A DNA stretch of 64,000 bases from Epiperipatus broadwayi (taxonomy: Eukaryota > Onychophora > Udeonychophora > Euonychophora > Peripatidae): NCBI GenBank assembly GCA_028023455.1, contig JAQFVV010006428.1:539501-603500 (forward strand), written 5' to 3'. This document shows, in pieces, positions 53,279 through 64,000 of the stretch. Every line of letters begins with the position of its first letter. Within the stretch, counting starts at the first letter, position 1. The notes under the pieces are model-generated. The model was not told where the DNA came from and did no database searches. It saw only the letters and a program-made list of their open reading frames with translations. The position numbers and the translations under genes were made by a program.

Positions 53279-54846
53279 ATAAAAAATAACATTGTTATTT
53301 TGAGGCTTACTGCAGCATAAGTAATTAATGGCAGGCTTTTGTACTGAATTAAATCCATACATATATACCAATTAGAGAAATATTCAAATTTTGAGATTTA
53401 TTGAAACACAATATTATGTAGAGAAGCCTTTTTTAAACACATTACACAGATTAAATAACAGTGGTTATTTGGTTTAAAAAATAAAACAAAGATGGAAAAA
53501 ATTAACAGCAGGCTTTTTACTGAATTAAATCCATACATATATACCAATTAAAGATTTAAAAGTTTAATACATTACATGTCACATCTTTGTTTCACAAAAA
53601 AATAGACAAAATCAGGTTAAAATTTTTAGCCTTTCAATGCAAAATTATTGGTTTCACATTATTTAGAGAAACATTAAAATATTGAGGCTTATTGGAGTAA
53701 AATTATGTAGAGAAGCCTTTTTTTTAAACACATGGCACAGATTAAGTAATGGTGGCTACTTGGTTTAAAAAATAAAACAAAGATGGCAAAAATTAACAGC
53801 AGGCTTTTTTACTGAATTAAATCCGTACATTTTGTACCATTTACTTATATATGGTACAAATATATTGGCATTTCGTAAAAGCTAAAAGAAAAAGTAAATT
53901 TAGCGATCTTATTTAAAGATGCAATTTATTTTTTTTAGTTAGTGTAATTTTTTTTAAAACATACAATGCAAGTTAATTTTTTATTTCTAATTATTTATTC
54001 AATTAAAACCTAAAATTGGAAGAAATAATAAAGAGATCCACATTACAATCAGTAAAACCTTATTGGAAGCTGATTAAAGATGGCAGAAAGACTTTATAAA
54101 AAGGAAAACTTTGTAACAGTAAAATACAAAACAAAGTATAAGATTATAAACTGAAGGGACATAAAGATAAAAGTATGCAGAAGTCTGAAAACTGGATGAG
54201 GAGTATAACAAGAAGAAACCAGTTAAATCAGGGTATTGTCTTCTCTGTTTTTTTCTTTTGGTTGTTCCTAGATCATTTCATGATCCCAGATTAATCTGAC
54301 ATGATGGATTTCAGTGGATTTTTGTATGAATCCTGGTGCCCTTATTAAAACAAATCACTGTAAGTCATAATAATTAGTAGGCCACTTAATCAGGAAATAT
54401 AGCTATGTTTTTGGAATTATGAACGAAATATTTCTATTTTTCATCTTCATAGCTTGATTAACTTTCACTTAATAGTGTGTAAAAGAAGGCCTACCAGAAA
54501 CTAACAAAACATGAAAAATGTTACAATATATACAAATTAAAAATTTAAAAAGAGAAATCTAATCGCAGTTTAATACATTACACTTCACAGTTTAGTTCCA
54601 CAAAAAAAAAAAAAAAAAAGTTCAAACTTTTAGGCTTTTGGTGAAAAATTATTATTACCACAATATTTTGAGAAACATTCAAATTTTGAGACTTATTGGA
54701 GCAAAATTATGTAGACAAGGTTTTTTTTCAAACACATTGCACAGATTAAATAATGGTGGTTACTTGGTTTAAAAAAATAAAACAAAAATGGTAGAAATTA
54801 GCAGCAGGCTTTTTTACTGAATTAAATTCGTACATATATACCAATT
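53279..54846. repeat. Tandem module (about 180-320 bp) in partial copies, split by an insertion
   Basis: The core phrases GAGAAGCC(T)n AAACACAT, GGTTTAAAAAATAAAACAAAGATGG and AACAGCAGGCTTTTT-ACTGAATTAAATCC recur. Copies lie at 53279-53371 (short), 53372-53548, 53549-53827 and 54524-54846. The third is separated from the fourth by the dispersed repeat at 53828-54523. An inverted copy follows at 55331-55480. Confidence 0.85.
53828..54523. mobile_element. Dispersed repeat, copy B, inserted into the module array
   Basis: It is homologous to 37178-38570 without that copy's central interruption. The array phrase ATCCGTACAT before it resumes as ATATACAAATTA after it, matching the uninterrupted ATCCATACATATATACCAATTA elsewhere, so this is an insertion of about 700 bp. 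No open frame is present; it is probably a non-autonomous transposon. Ends: TTTGTACC and GTTACAAT. Confidence 0.75.
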
Positions 54847-55330
54847 AATAATTTAAAAAGAGGAATGTAAAGATTAATTTGATGGCCATTGACACACTTT
54901 TTTGAGAGGGCAGAACACTTTGACTTTGGAAGAACTCCACTGTCTCAGGTTCTGTATTTGGGAGATCTCAAATTTTTATCATTTTATAAGATGGTAAAAC
55001 ATTAGACACTATATCACACTATATGTAATTAAATTTAAGTCCAGCTTTTTGAAATGTTGCTTGAAAGTTTGCACATGTTTAAGATTGTATTCATCAGTGT
55101 ATAAAAATAATCCATATTATCACCATAAAAAAATAAAAACAATCCGAAAAATTGCTATTTGTAGCATACAAATTACTTAATACATCATAATAAATCTAAA
55201 CAGATATCTCAAAAAAATAGTTCAGTTACATTTTGATTAAATTTGTTGGCTCAAAAAAATTATATTTTTATGTGAAAGGTTTATTGCATCACATTTCATT
55301 TTGAAAGTACAAACTGTAATGTGTGCCACC
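54847..55330. other. Intronic stretch without features
   Basis: Separates the direct and inverted copies of the module; nothing else is recognised. Confidence 0.45.
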
Positions 55331-55480
55331 ATAAAAAGCCTGCTGTTAATTTATGCCATCTTTGATTTATTTTTTAAACCAAATAACCAACATTATTTAA
55401 TATGTGCAATGTGTTTAAAAAAAGGTGTATCTACATAATTTTGCTCCAATAAGCCTCAAAATTTGAATGTTTCTCTTAAT
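55331..55480. repeat. Inverted copy of the 53.3-54.8 kb module
   Basis: It reads AAAAGCCTGCTGTTAATTT, then CCATCTTTGATTTATTTTTTAA, then TAATTTTGCTCCAATAAGCC, the reverse complement of the module core, with scattered differences. Confidence 0.85.
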
Positions 55481-58400
55481 AATGTACAGGATATAATTAA
55501 ATCCCATTTATCCCCTACATTACCTCTGTTTTTTTGTTAATTCTAGATAATCCACAATTAATGACTTCTATTGATAATTGCGATATTAGAATCTAAATTA
55601 ATAAATAAATTTGCTAGCCAACATTATAATGGCATCTATTTTCTAATATTATAACTTATGATTTACCTATTACAACAAGAGACTCATTGCTATTGATTTA
55701 ATTAGAAATTTAAATTAATGATGAAAGAACCTAAAGCTTATGTGCTTACCTTAATTGCACAGCAAATACTCTACATGACATTTCTATATTAAAATCCTGA
55801 GTGTATCTGAGTAACAGCCAATCATGTTATGAAGCTGATTATAATTATTACTGTCTTGTTAAATGACCTATATTCACCATGTAATGGTTTGTAGTGGAAT
55901 AATAGATCATACATTTAATTATGGAAGAGTAATCTTTAGTAGCTTTATAAACCATACTATCTTGTTCATGGTTGGCCATAAGGTCTTATGTAAATAAAAA
56001 TCGTAAGTTAGGATTTTAATGTGTACTTTTTAAGACACAGTCATTAGTAAGAATGGTAATTAATTAAATAGTCACACAATTTATTTTGGGTAAATTAATG
56101 TACCTTCATGTAATGCTATGATGGGTCTTCATGGTGCATCCTGGCTGCAACCAGATTGTACTGTAACAATTTTGGGTTATATTATTAATTCTGCCTGTTA
56201 TGATCCAAGAGGGCTTTCGAGTTATATATATATTGAAGCAGAAAATATGTTACACATATTTTTGCTTCATTGACTGGTGATTCAAAACCTTGAATCGGAG
56301 GTTTAAACCCAGCTATATATGTGTTAAACCACTAGAGAGTGAAAGGATGCACATACAAGTTTTAAAACCCTCCTTTATTTTTGTACTTTCATAAGTTAAA
56401 CATTTTTATTATAAAAGAATATTTAATAATTTTAAGTCGGAAATATTTAAATTTCCATTCCCTTTAAATAATCACGCATGTGTGTTTAAGATTTGCAAAA
56501 TACATTATTGATAAAAATATATTTTTTGTTATTAAATATTATGTATATTTATTTTATAGTTCACATAATTTATTTTATGATGCAATACCAAAGAAAGTTC
56601 TAGAGATTAATTAAAATATCTCTGAAACTTATAAATAAAAGAATATTCTAGATTTAATTTAAAAAGGATAATTAATAAATTAAAATACCTTAGCAAACAA
56701 AATTTTAATGAAAATTACATCTTTTCAATCTATTTTCATTCTTGAAATAGATTAAAACAATTGCATCATCATTGAAAATAAACAATAAGTGCATTCAAGC
56801 CAGTTAATGGACATCTGGGCAATAACAAGTGGAAACAGAGAACATTTGAGGTTTTGCTAAAATATAAATAGAATCAAAATTTTAGGCTAACTCTTAGTTC
56901 ACCATTCTAAACAATGTTGTAGAATGGACCCACATCAATTTAATTTTTCAAATATGAATCCAGAGTAGAGGGATGAAATATGCTTCCCCTTTCTTCTCCA
57001 AAAATCATTTCCATACTGCTATGTTAATCTGCCATCTCCACTCATGGACTACCTAAATGAAATGCTAAACTAACTATCTCAAGATGCCGGCCATTATTTT
57101 TAAAAACTTTGCCTTGCTAAACCATGTTTTCCTTATTTTATAATTTTACATTTACAAATCCATACAGACGTCAAGACTTCAAGGAATGGAAGGTAAATCC
57201 TAATCATGCCACTAATATGAACTCTTTCAAAACTTTCAATTCAAACCTTAAATTAATTATCATGTAATTCTCTTTCTTTTTAAACATAACTTAATGCTAA
57301 TTGTAACCATTCTAAAGTAATGACTTTCTTTTTCTGTTATAAAGATCTAATGCATGAATCTATAACTTTATTTTTTTAAATGAATTTCTTTAATGGGTTT
57401 CACAATTTCTATTTTTAATATTTTAAATGCAGCAAACTTTTATTTTTAATATTATAAATATTGTATGATTTAATTTAATATGCTAATAGTTCAATCGAGC
57501 GAACCGATCCTAAATTTTCTTATATTAGATATCCTCAATATTGTGGGATGTTAAATCATAAATGTAAGCTTTCTTACCTAACTAAAAGTTAGCTCAATTG
57601 AATAGTATTTTTAAGTTATTCTATTTGCTTAGTGGCAGATTATTCGCTGCTACATGTTTATGCTATTGATTTGATTTTCAAATTCTATTTTAAAGTAAAC
57701 TTAATGATCTATCTTTGCTGGTTTTTTTATTATATGGTCAATCATTTGCCCATAATACCATCTAGTATGATAATTATTTATGGAATTAATTACTAGTTAG
57801 CGTATTAATATTTGTTTAATGAAGTGAACAATAATCCCTTTTATTTGTGACATCCTAACTAATATTAAAGGTGATTTCCATACCTTTCAAGAGGGATCAA
57901 ATTATTTCATATCATTATGCTAGATTCTATTAAATTACAAGAGCCTTAATCCACATATCAGCATTATTAAGAACCTGATTTATTTTTAATATTAGCATTG
58001 CTTGGCTTAGATAACGTTATGAAATTTCTTCGTTTTGCTTTGTCAAACTTAAAACCCAGAGGAATAGGATTATTTTACTTATGGCATATTGGGGTTTGGA
58101 AGCACCAACTCCAGGATATTGTCATGTGGTCATTTAGGATCTGCATGGGTTAATACTGAAAAACAGGCCATGATATTCTTACTAGATACCACCTTTTCAA
58201 ATGCTGACCTGTCATGTATACAAGCACATTTCATATTCTTATAAAATTGATGAAGCATTCATCCTAAAATGGACTCAATCTTTTCTAGCATTATGATTTA
58301 GTCACCACCGCAATTCTTCTTTAATATTTTTATATTTGCCTATTTTAAATCTGTAAGACATAATGCCATGATTTCTAAATCCGTCTCATATTTTCGTTTA

Positions 58401-58920
58401 TTTTATAAGTTAGGGAATGTCATTCTAAAGCTTATTTAAGCTACCCACCCTCTCATTGAAGCAATATTCGAGTGTACTAACAAGCAATGTTTAAATAAAT
58501 CTTCTCTAGTCAGAAAAGAATAGAATAAAATACAAATAACTCATTTCCACTGACAGACCAACTTAGATTTATTAATGAATTTTGACGAAAGTCTAATTAT
58601 AATAATGAACTATTTCATTCTGTTGCAGGCATGGGTTCGAAACCTAGTAGTGTCATTCTCTATAGATCTCTTGTTTCCCCACTGTTGCCCTGGGACAGGA
58701 GTGAATAAAATTTCCAATTGTTATCATCAAAATGTTGTTCATAATGTTATAGATCTGGAAAATAGGCAACAGGGCAGAGTTCATGATTGTTCCTGACTTA
58801 TGTATCTTGCACATGATTGGACTCGAGGTACTTTTGCCTAAATGCTAGCTCTTGTTAGATGAACATACAATTCTGACTGGTAATATATATATATGTGTGT
58901 GTGTGTGATAATGCAAATGT
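55481..58920. other. Intronic stretch, mostly without features
   Basis: AT-rich with some more balanced patches. A tRNA-like fragment at 56260-56345 is listed separately. Around 58633-58645 the sequence GGGTTCGAAACC looks like an RNA polymerase III B box, but no A box could be placed upstream. No convincing exon was found. Confidence 0.4.
56260..56345 (-). repeat. Possible tRNA-derived SINE fragment
   Basis: The minus strand has TCTCTAGTGGTTTAACAC (A-box-like) followed about 12 bases later by GGGTTTAAACCTCC (B-box-like). The spacing is short and both boxes deviate from consensus. It may instead be a chance match. Confidence 0.3.
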
Positions 58921-58943
58921 GGTAGGTAGGCACTTGTGCTAGG

Positions 58944-58996
58944 TATCCTCATCAGTAAATTATAAATGTTCTAGACTAAAGGTTTCGAGATGCCTT
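58944..58996 (-). ncRNA. Hammerhead-ribozyme-like core in permuted order
   Basis: Reading the minus strand: CGAAACCTTTAGTC (58987-58974), an 18-base stretch whose ends UAGA/UUUA can pair, then CTGATGAGG (58955-58947). GAAA, a GTC cleavage-site triplet and CTGATGA are all present, and the helix III would be two pairs, as in hammerheads of Penelope-like elements. Stem II would close between GAGGATACC and GGCATCTC, but only imperfectly. It is a candidate by motif only. Confidence 0.3.
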
Positions 58997-59034
58997 TTGA
59001 TCATGGATATTAGGTAACTGCTGTCAAATACAAT

Positions 59035-59376
<342 letters not shown>

Positions 59377-59570
59377 TAATAAACAGGAAAATAAAATGGT
59401 TAATAATCGATATTAAAATCAAAACTTACAAAAAATATGCTAATAACTAAAAAACAAACTATGTGTACAACACAGTAATATATAAAATTTCATGGTTTCA
59501 ATTTTAATGTCTACTTTTATGATTTTTGATTATTATGCACATAATATTTTTAATTGTTTTTTATTTTTAG

Positions 59571-59713
59571 TGTAGTCAGAAATTTTACCAATGAAGTAAA
59601 TACTTTTCCTATTACAAATTTAAATAATCCAATTGACATTTATACTTTAATAAGACGAATGAATTATGATACGGCTTTATTTATATATTTTATGAACATA
59701 ACTGCATTACCAG
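59571..59713 (+). CDS. Prolyl 4-hydroxylase subunit alpha, exon 2 (continuation of P4Ha_N domain)
   Basis: A pyrimidine tract and TTTTTAG end at 59570. The frame set by exon 1 continues with NFTNEVNTFPITN and NNPIDIYTLIRRMNYDTALF, which corresponds to the HP.NAF.L.KRL segment of animal P4Ha_N domains. The exon ends at CCAG|GTATTG (donor at 59714), leaving one base of a codon. A second in-phase acceptor (CAG at 59577-59579) would remove three codons. The next exon is not in the window; the 4.3 kb after this one hold a tandem duplication, a decayed gag-like gene and a palindromic insertion. Confidence rests on family resemblance plus agreeing splice phases. Confidence 0.8.
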
Positions 59714-59880
59714 GTATTGGTATTAAACATTATTCTTTGTTTTCATTTTTGTTTTACATTAAATTAAAATGCCAATCATTTTCACATTTGTTTGTTTTTT
59801 TAATATACTGTCATTTATTGTAGTACGAAAATTACATGGTAGTCATTATTTATTTATTATTATTTCTATTTTTTTTATTA

Positions 59881-60034
59881 CTCTTTATTCTTGTCTACTG
59901 TTTCTAACTTTTAAATAATCTTTCATTATCATTCATATCATTGCTAAATCCAATCTACTCTTTATTCTTCTCTACTGTTTCTAACTTTTAAATAATCTTT
60001 CATTATCATTCATATCATTGCTAAATCCAATCTA
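59881..60034. repeat. Tandem duplication of a 77-bp unit
   Basis: CTCTTTATTCTTSTCTACTG... at 59881-59957 is repeated at 59958-60034 with one mismatch. It is noncoding, in intron 2. Confidence 0.95.
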
Positions 60035-60288
60035 CTTCATTTCCATTTACTTTTTTTCAGAATATCAGTATTGGTAAATTCATTTGGTGATTCTGGTTTG
60101 CTTTTTTTTATTAAGGAAAAAAAAATGCTGAGTACCGGCATTTACAAGATTAAATACATTGGTTCATGTTATTATAGATTTCAACAAAGTTTTACAAATA
60201 TTATTCTTAGAAAACTCTTTCACTTTGCACTTCTTGTTTAGATGGAGTATCTCAATTTTATTTTACAGGACAACTTCTTGGGAGACAA

Positions 60289-62998
60289 TTAGACTAACAT
60301 TTCGTCTGCTTCATTATAGAACATTGTCTGTAGATTAATAACATCATCCTTTGTGGATTGTCCAAGCTCGTCCACAATTTCACTATCGAGTTGCATTGGT
60401 TGTTTGTGAGTTTGAATTGCCATATTCTGTAGGTTGACACTTTTTTGTTTCTGTGACATCATCTGCATGAATTTTTTACTTCCTTCATCATCACTGTCTT
60501 CAATGTTTGACCAATTCTTCATTTCATTCCTTACCTTATTTTTTGATTCTTTTCAATCTGCTACTGGGTCATTTTCAGATAATAATCAACTTTGACTTGC
60601 CTTCCAGCTCTGCTCCATAATTCATCTGAAATCCCCTCCACTTTTTCAATTAGAATACAGTTATGCCCCAAGTTTCAAAAGCATTCTCCTTTCGACTTTA
60701 TATAACATTCATACGATTTGAGCTTCGATGAGAGTGGCGAGCTCTTTTCCACCCAACCACAATTAGAAGATGCCAAGGCATTATCTTTTGCATTCATTGA
60801 CTCAACTCCCTTCCTGTTATCCAGTTTTGACTCAGCCAATCTAGTCTTCTTCCTACCCTTGTTTCTTATCAACTTTGCAGTGTCAAATCCAGTCTTTTTT
60901 CCTTGTCTACCACTGAAATCAATATTAAACTCTACAATGCTGCTCTCATCAGTCTGTGAGCCAGACTGTTCTTGATTCTTTCTTTTGGTTCTAAAGATTT
61001 GAAACCTGTTTTCTGTTTGAATTGGTTCATTAATAGCCATTTCAGAATTGATGGTCTCCTCTGCATTGTCCAACTGATCACTCTCCACTAATGTGTCTAC
61101 TGACCTGTTCTTCTCTTCCATTGTATCTACATCACTACATTGTGGTATCACTAGAGATGCTTTCAAACCACTTTTTTTCCATAGATACTTCTGTCTGGTC
61201 TTCTTCAGTCCCCCCTTGTGAACTTGCCTGCAACCCATTAATTGTGTCTTCTCAGATCTTAAATTGCCTGTACCTTCCAATAACAGTTCCTGATGTTCAA
61301 TCCCTGTTGGCTGATTCATTGACCATGAGGCAGTGCCTAATGATGTGCACTTGTGGTACCTATTATTGCTTTTATGACATCTTTGACATATTTTTGCAGG
61401 ACAGGACTTAATTAGATGAATCCAATCTCCACACCTGTAACATCATGGTTGCACACCATGTACTGCTACATATATTGGACATCTGGTTGCTTCAAGAATG
61501 GAAGGTATATTTATTGGGTTGATTTCATTATTTAAGTTCATTGGCAGTTCTATTCCAGCTCTTTTCTCCATGAAATATCTAAAACTTACTACTGTTACAA
61601 ATTGTGTCAGTAGTCTTTGCAAATCTTTTTGCACAAATCCTACATAGTAATTGTGGATCACTCCTGATACCATCCTTGGTCTATTTGTATCAATTTTCAC
61701 TAGGTATTTGTGATCTAAATACATTTGAGTCCTTTTGAATTGCTCCTTTATTAGCACATTTTCAAACTCAACAATCATGTATCTTTTATTGGGATGGTGA
61801 TACACCCTCCTTATTGAATCACTGATTTTCAAGTTTTTAATTAATGCAAACAATTCATTTGTTGGGAATGTAAACAGTTCACATTTTCTATTAGTCATAC
61901 TTAGAATCAATGTGTTCTCGATGTGGAAGTTATAGAATGAACCAAACAATATGGGAGGAATCTTAGCATTGAACTCGTCATTAGTAATCTGGTATTCTTA
62001 TGGATTTAAGTCATCATTTGTCATTAATTGGATTGATACTGCCCAAGTTGGCATCTTTATGATTTAATTTTTGCTCAAGATCAACACTAGAGAAGAGCAT
62101 ACATTGATCTATATTTCTGTGATTGTCTCTATTTATCATTGTACTTTGGCTGTTGACTATTTGATTTAAATTTCTTTCTTGATTTATGCCACCTGTATTA
62201 AGTGTCAAGCATCCAGCATATGAGATATCTTTAACAGTGTTATTATCATTTGATCTTGATTTTTGAGACTAATATTATTGAAATTTAACAGAGGATATTC
62301 AGAGTTTAATTGATCCTCATTCATTGGAGGTGCACTCAGAGTACTAGGCAATTTAGTATAATCATGAGAATTTTTAAAATTATTGTGATCCTGTTGATAA
62401 TTGGAATTTAATTGAAAATTTCTTTTCTGCGATTCACACATACTCTTAGCATTATGAAATATTGCTACACTACTTGTTCTTTGTTGGTTTGGTCTTGAAA
62501 AATTATTCTCTGATTTATTTTGATTTAAACCCTCTTCGTTACAATATTTTTCTGACACTTCCTGCATATCGCCCTCTTTACTATAATATTTTTCCGATTC
62601 TTTAATTTTAACCGTTAACGAAGAAAATTTACTGTGAAATTCTTTCTTTTCTGATATATTCTTATTATTTTGAGAGGAATTTGGTATTTTCTCTTTTACC
62701 AAACTAGTTTTAGATCCATTTTTAATTTCTTTGATTCTTCCATTTACGTTTTTTTCATAATCCTTTGTTACTATAGAACTGCATTTTTTAATTTGCTGTA
62801 CCACTGGAGTTTTTGAAGCGAGTATTTTTTTATTATGATTTTTAGACTTTTTTGATCTATTGCAACATCGGTTGACTTCTTTTGTATATAATTCTTTGAT
62901 TTTGTTGTGGTTTTCTCAATTTTAGGATCAATTTTTTTGACATTTAACGTAAGATTACATAAACCCAGCTCACGGTTATCAGTACTTTCAGAATCCAT
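60289..62998 (-). pseudogene. gag-like / ORF1-like protein with two CCHC zinc knuckles, frameshifted retroelement remnant
   Basis: Coding fragments run from MDSESTDNRELG at 62998 through about 62780, 62205, 62014 and 61443 to 60289. At least four frameshifts and one in-frame TGA (61443-61445) interrupt them. The N-terminal third is Lys/Ser/Asn-rich and low-complexity. The middle (61949-61446) has a globular part with FPTNELFALIKNLKISDSI and KRYMIVEFEN, reminiscent of RRM-like folds in gag and ORF1 proteins (inference). Immediately after the TGA come two knuckles: CYRCGDWIHLIKSC (C-X2-C-X4-H-X4-C) and CQRCHKSNNRYHKC. The C-terminal third is charged. No RT or endonuclease follows before 60 kb, so the element is 3'-truncated or a retrocopy. 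Class is undetermined: a non-LTR ORF1 or another gag-derived gene. Confidence 0.6.
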
Positions 62999-63035
62999 CT
63001 TGATTTAATGGACAAACTTGTCCTTATTAAAATAC

Positions 63036-63048
63036 CTGCTTAATTATA
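63036..63048. repeat. Left target-site duplication of the palindromic insertion
   Basis: CTGCTTAATTATA, matched at 63701-63713 as CTGCCTAATTATA with one difference. Confidence 0.7.
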
Positions 63049-63700
63049 AATCAGCATTTATTTTTATAGCATCTGTATACAATTGTAATTACATTCATAT
63101 CAGCCTTTCAAGCCAAATTGTGCAAATGCTTTTGCGAGTGTTAAATAATAAATGAATACCCTCTGACCAAACAAGATATAGAATTTATGCAGGAATAAAA
63201 GGAATCCTCTTATTCCTACGACTCAAATATTTATATATGAGCAAATCTGAAGTACTGGCACAGAAGGTGTGACTATAGAACAGTCACTTTAAATTACTAT
63301 ATATAACGTATGAATGAATGACGCCGATGAAATTTACTAGAATTTACTGAACGTCATTCCAACTGAAACTTAATCATATATATAAATAAATGCTGATTTA
63401 TATATATGATTAAGTTTCAGTTGGAATGACGTTCAGTAAATTCTAGTAAAATTCATCGGCGTCATTCATTCATACGTTATATATAGTAATTTAAAGTGAC
63501 TATTCTATAGTCACACCTTCTGTGCCAGTACTTCAGATTTGCTCATATATAAATATTTGAGTCATAGGAATAAGAGGATTCCTTTTATTCCTGCATAAAT
63601 TCTATATCTTGTTTGGTCAGAGGGTATTCATTTATTATTTAACACTCGCAAAAGCGTTTGCACAATTTGGCTTGAAAGGCCGATATGAATGTAATTACAA
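63049..63700. mobile_element. 652-bp palindromic insertion
   Basis: The left arm 63083-63387 and right arm 63396-63700 are both 305 bases and are inverted copies, with about six mismatches seen, around an 8-base loop (AAATGCTG). A 34-base tail (63049-63082) lies only on the left; it starts with AATCAGCATTTATTT, which recurs inverted across the centre. A 13-bp duplication flanks the whole unit. There is no open frame. It lies 38 bases upstream of the gag-like start codon but has its own target duplication, so it is probably a separate insertion. Confidence 0.85.
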
Positions 63701-63713
63701 CTGCCTAATTATA
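63701..63713. repeat. Right target-site duplication of the palindromic insertion
   Basis: CTGCCTAATTATA; partner of 63036-63048. Confidence 0.7.
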
Positions 63714-64000
63714 GTAAAAAGTCTCTAATTTGATCTAGTAATTTAGCAAAAGTTCTAACTTTTATTTTCCCTTTGATGAAATTAAACTCTTCTCCCATTC
63801 AAGTCACTTTTTTAGCAGTTTCTGAACACTCGATTTTCACCATTTATTTCCTGACTACGCCACCTGTAGCACATATTCTGGTTTATTTTTAAAATTTATC
63901 TTGTTAGTTTTGTTTAAAAATGTTTAATTGTAAATATGTTGTTATTTATATAGAACAAATAATATTTGATTATAACAGATTGTGAGATTTTCTCATTTTG
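63714..64000. other. Intronic stretch to the window edge
   Basis: Nothing recognisable; no third prolyl 4-hydroxylase exon is seen. Confidence 0.5.

Noticed and set aside
60040-60110. Possible third prolyl 4-hydroxylase exon after a CTTTTTTTCAG acceptor at about 60060
   Set aside because: In the phase left by exon 2 it meets a stop after five codons and has no family resemblance.
60718-61411. Two + strand open frames of 85 and 106 codons
   Set aside because: Antisense shadows of the gag-like gene with the zinc knuckles.

Overview
The window is AT-rich metazoan DNA, roughly three-quarters A+T by eye. It has no compact genes, no bacterial-style operons, and many decayed retroelements and simple repeats. 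Only one host gene is supported: the first two coding exons, on the + strand, of a prolyl 4-hydroxylase alpha subunit. Exon 1 (25703-25881) carries a signal peptide and the start of the P4Ha_N domain. Exon 2 (59571-59713) continues that domain. They are separated by an intron of about 33.7 kb, and the rest of the gene lies beyond the right edge. The wording of the domain, the large intron and the Ty3-type elements with coiled-coil gag leaders suggest an arthropod, perhaps an insect, but the species cannot be fixed from this sequence.

Left of the gene (1-25.7 kb): a Ty3/gypsy-type LTR retrotransposon enters from the left edge on the minus strand (gag, protease, RT, RNase H, partial integrase, primer-binding site, candidate 262-bp LTR ending at 5542). 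Two more decayed relatives lie at about 13.6-15.8 kb and 20.0-23.0 kb. Between them are a 165-bp ATT microsatellite, a 608-bp element with terminal inverted repeats, a foldback element at 23.2-23.9 kb and a tRNA-Val-like sequence.

Inside intron 1 (25.9-59.6 kb): a 5'-truncated Penelope-like element with an open reverse transcriptase plus GIY-YIG frame (27.1-28.6 kb); a tRNA-Val-like retrocopy with a target-site duplication; a fourth Ty3-type element (29.6-34.0 kb) with LTRs and a gag remnant but no pol; a four-unit 225-243-bp satellite (35.1-36.0 kb); a dispersed repeat in two copies (37.2 and 53.8 kb); a decayed Penelope-like element flanked by about 190-bp direct repeats (43.8-46.5 kb); about 4.3 kb of a degenerate AT minisatellite with 21- and 31-bp units (47.1-52.3 kb); a nested repeat cluster (53.3-55.5 kb); a hammerhead-like motif; and a GATA-type compound microsatellite close to exon 2.

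Right end (59.7-64 kb), in intron 2: a decayed gag-like/ORF1-like gene with two CCHC zinc knuckles on the minus strand, then a 652-bp near-perfect palindrome flanked by 13-bp target-site duplications. All mobile-element coding remnants are antisense to the host gene. No CRISPR array, operon or new defence system is present. The most unusual items are the helically phased AT minisatellite, the palindromic insertion, the decayed Penelope-like element with its direct repeats, and the hammerhead-like cores.
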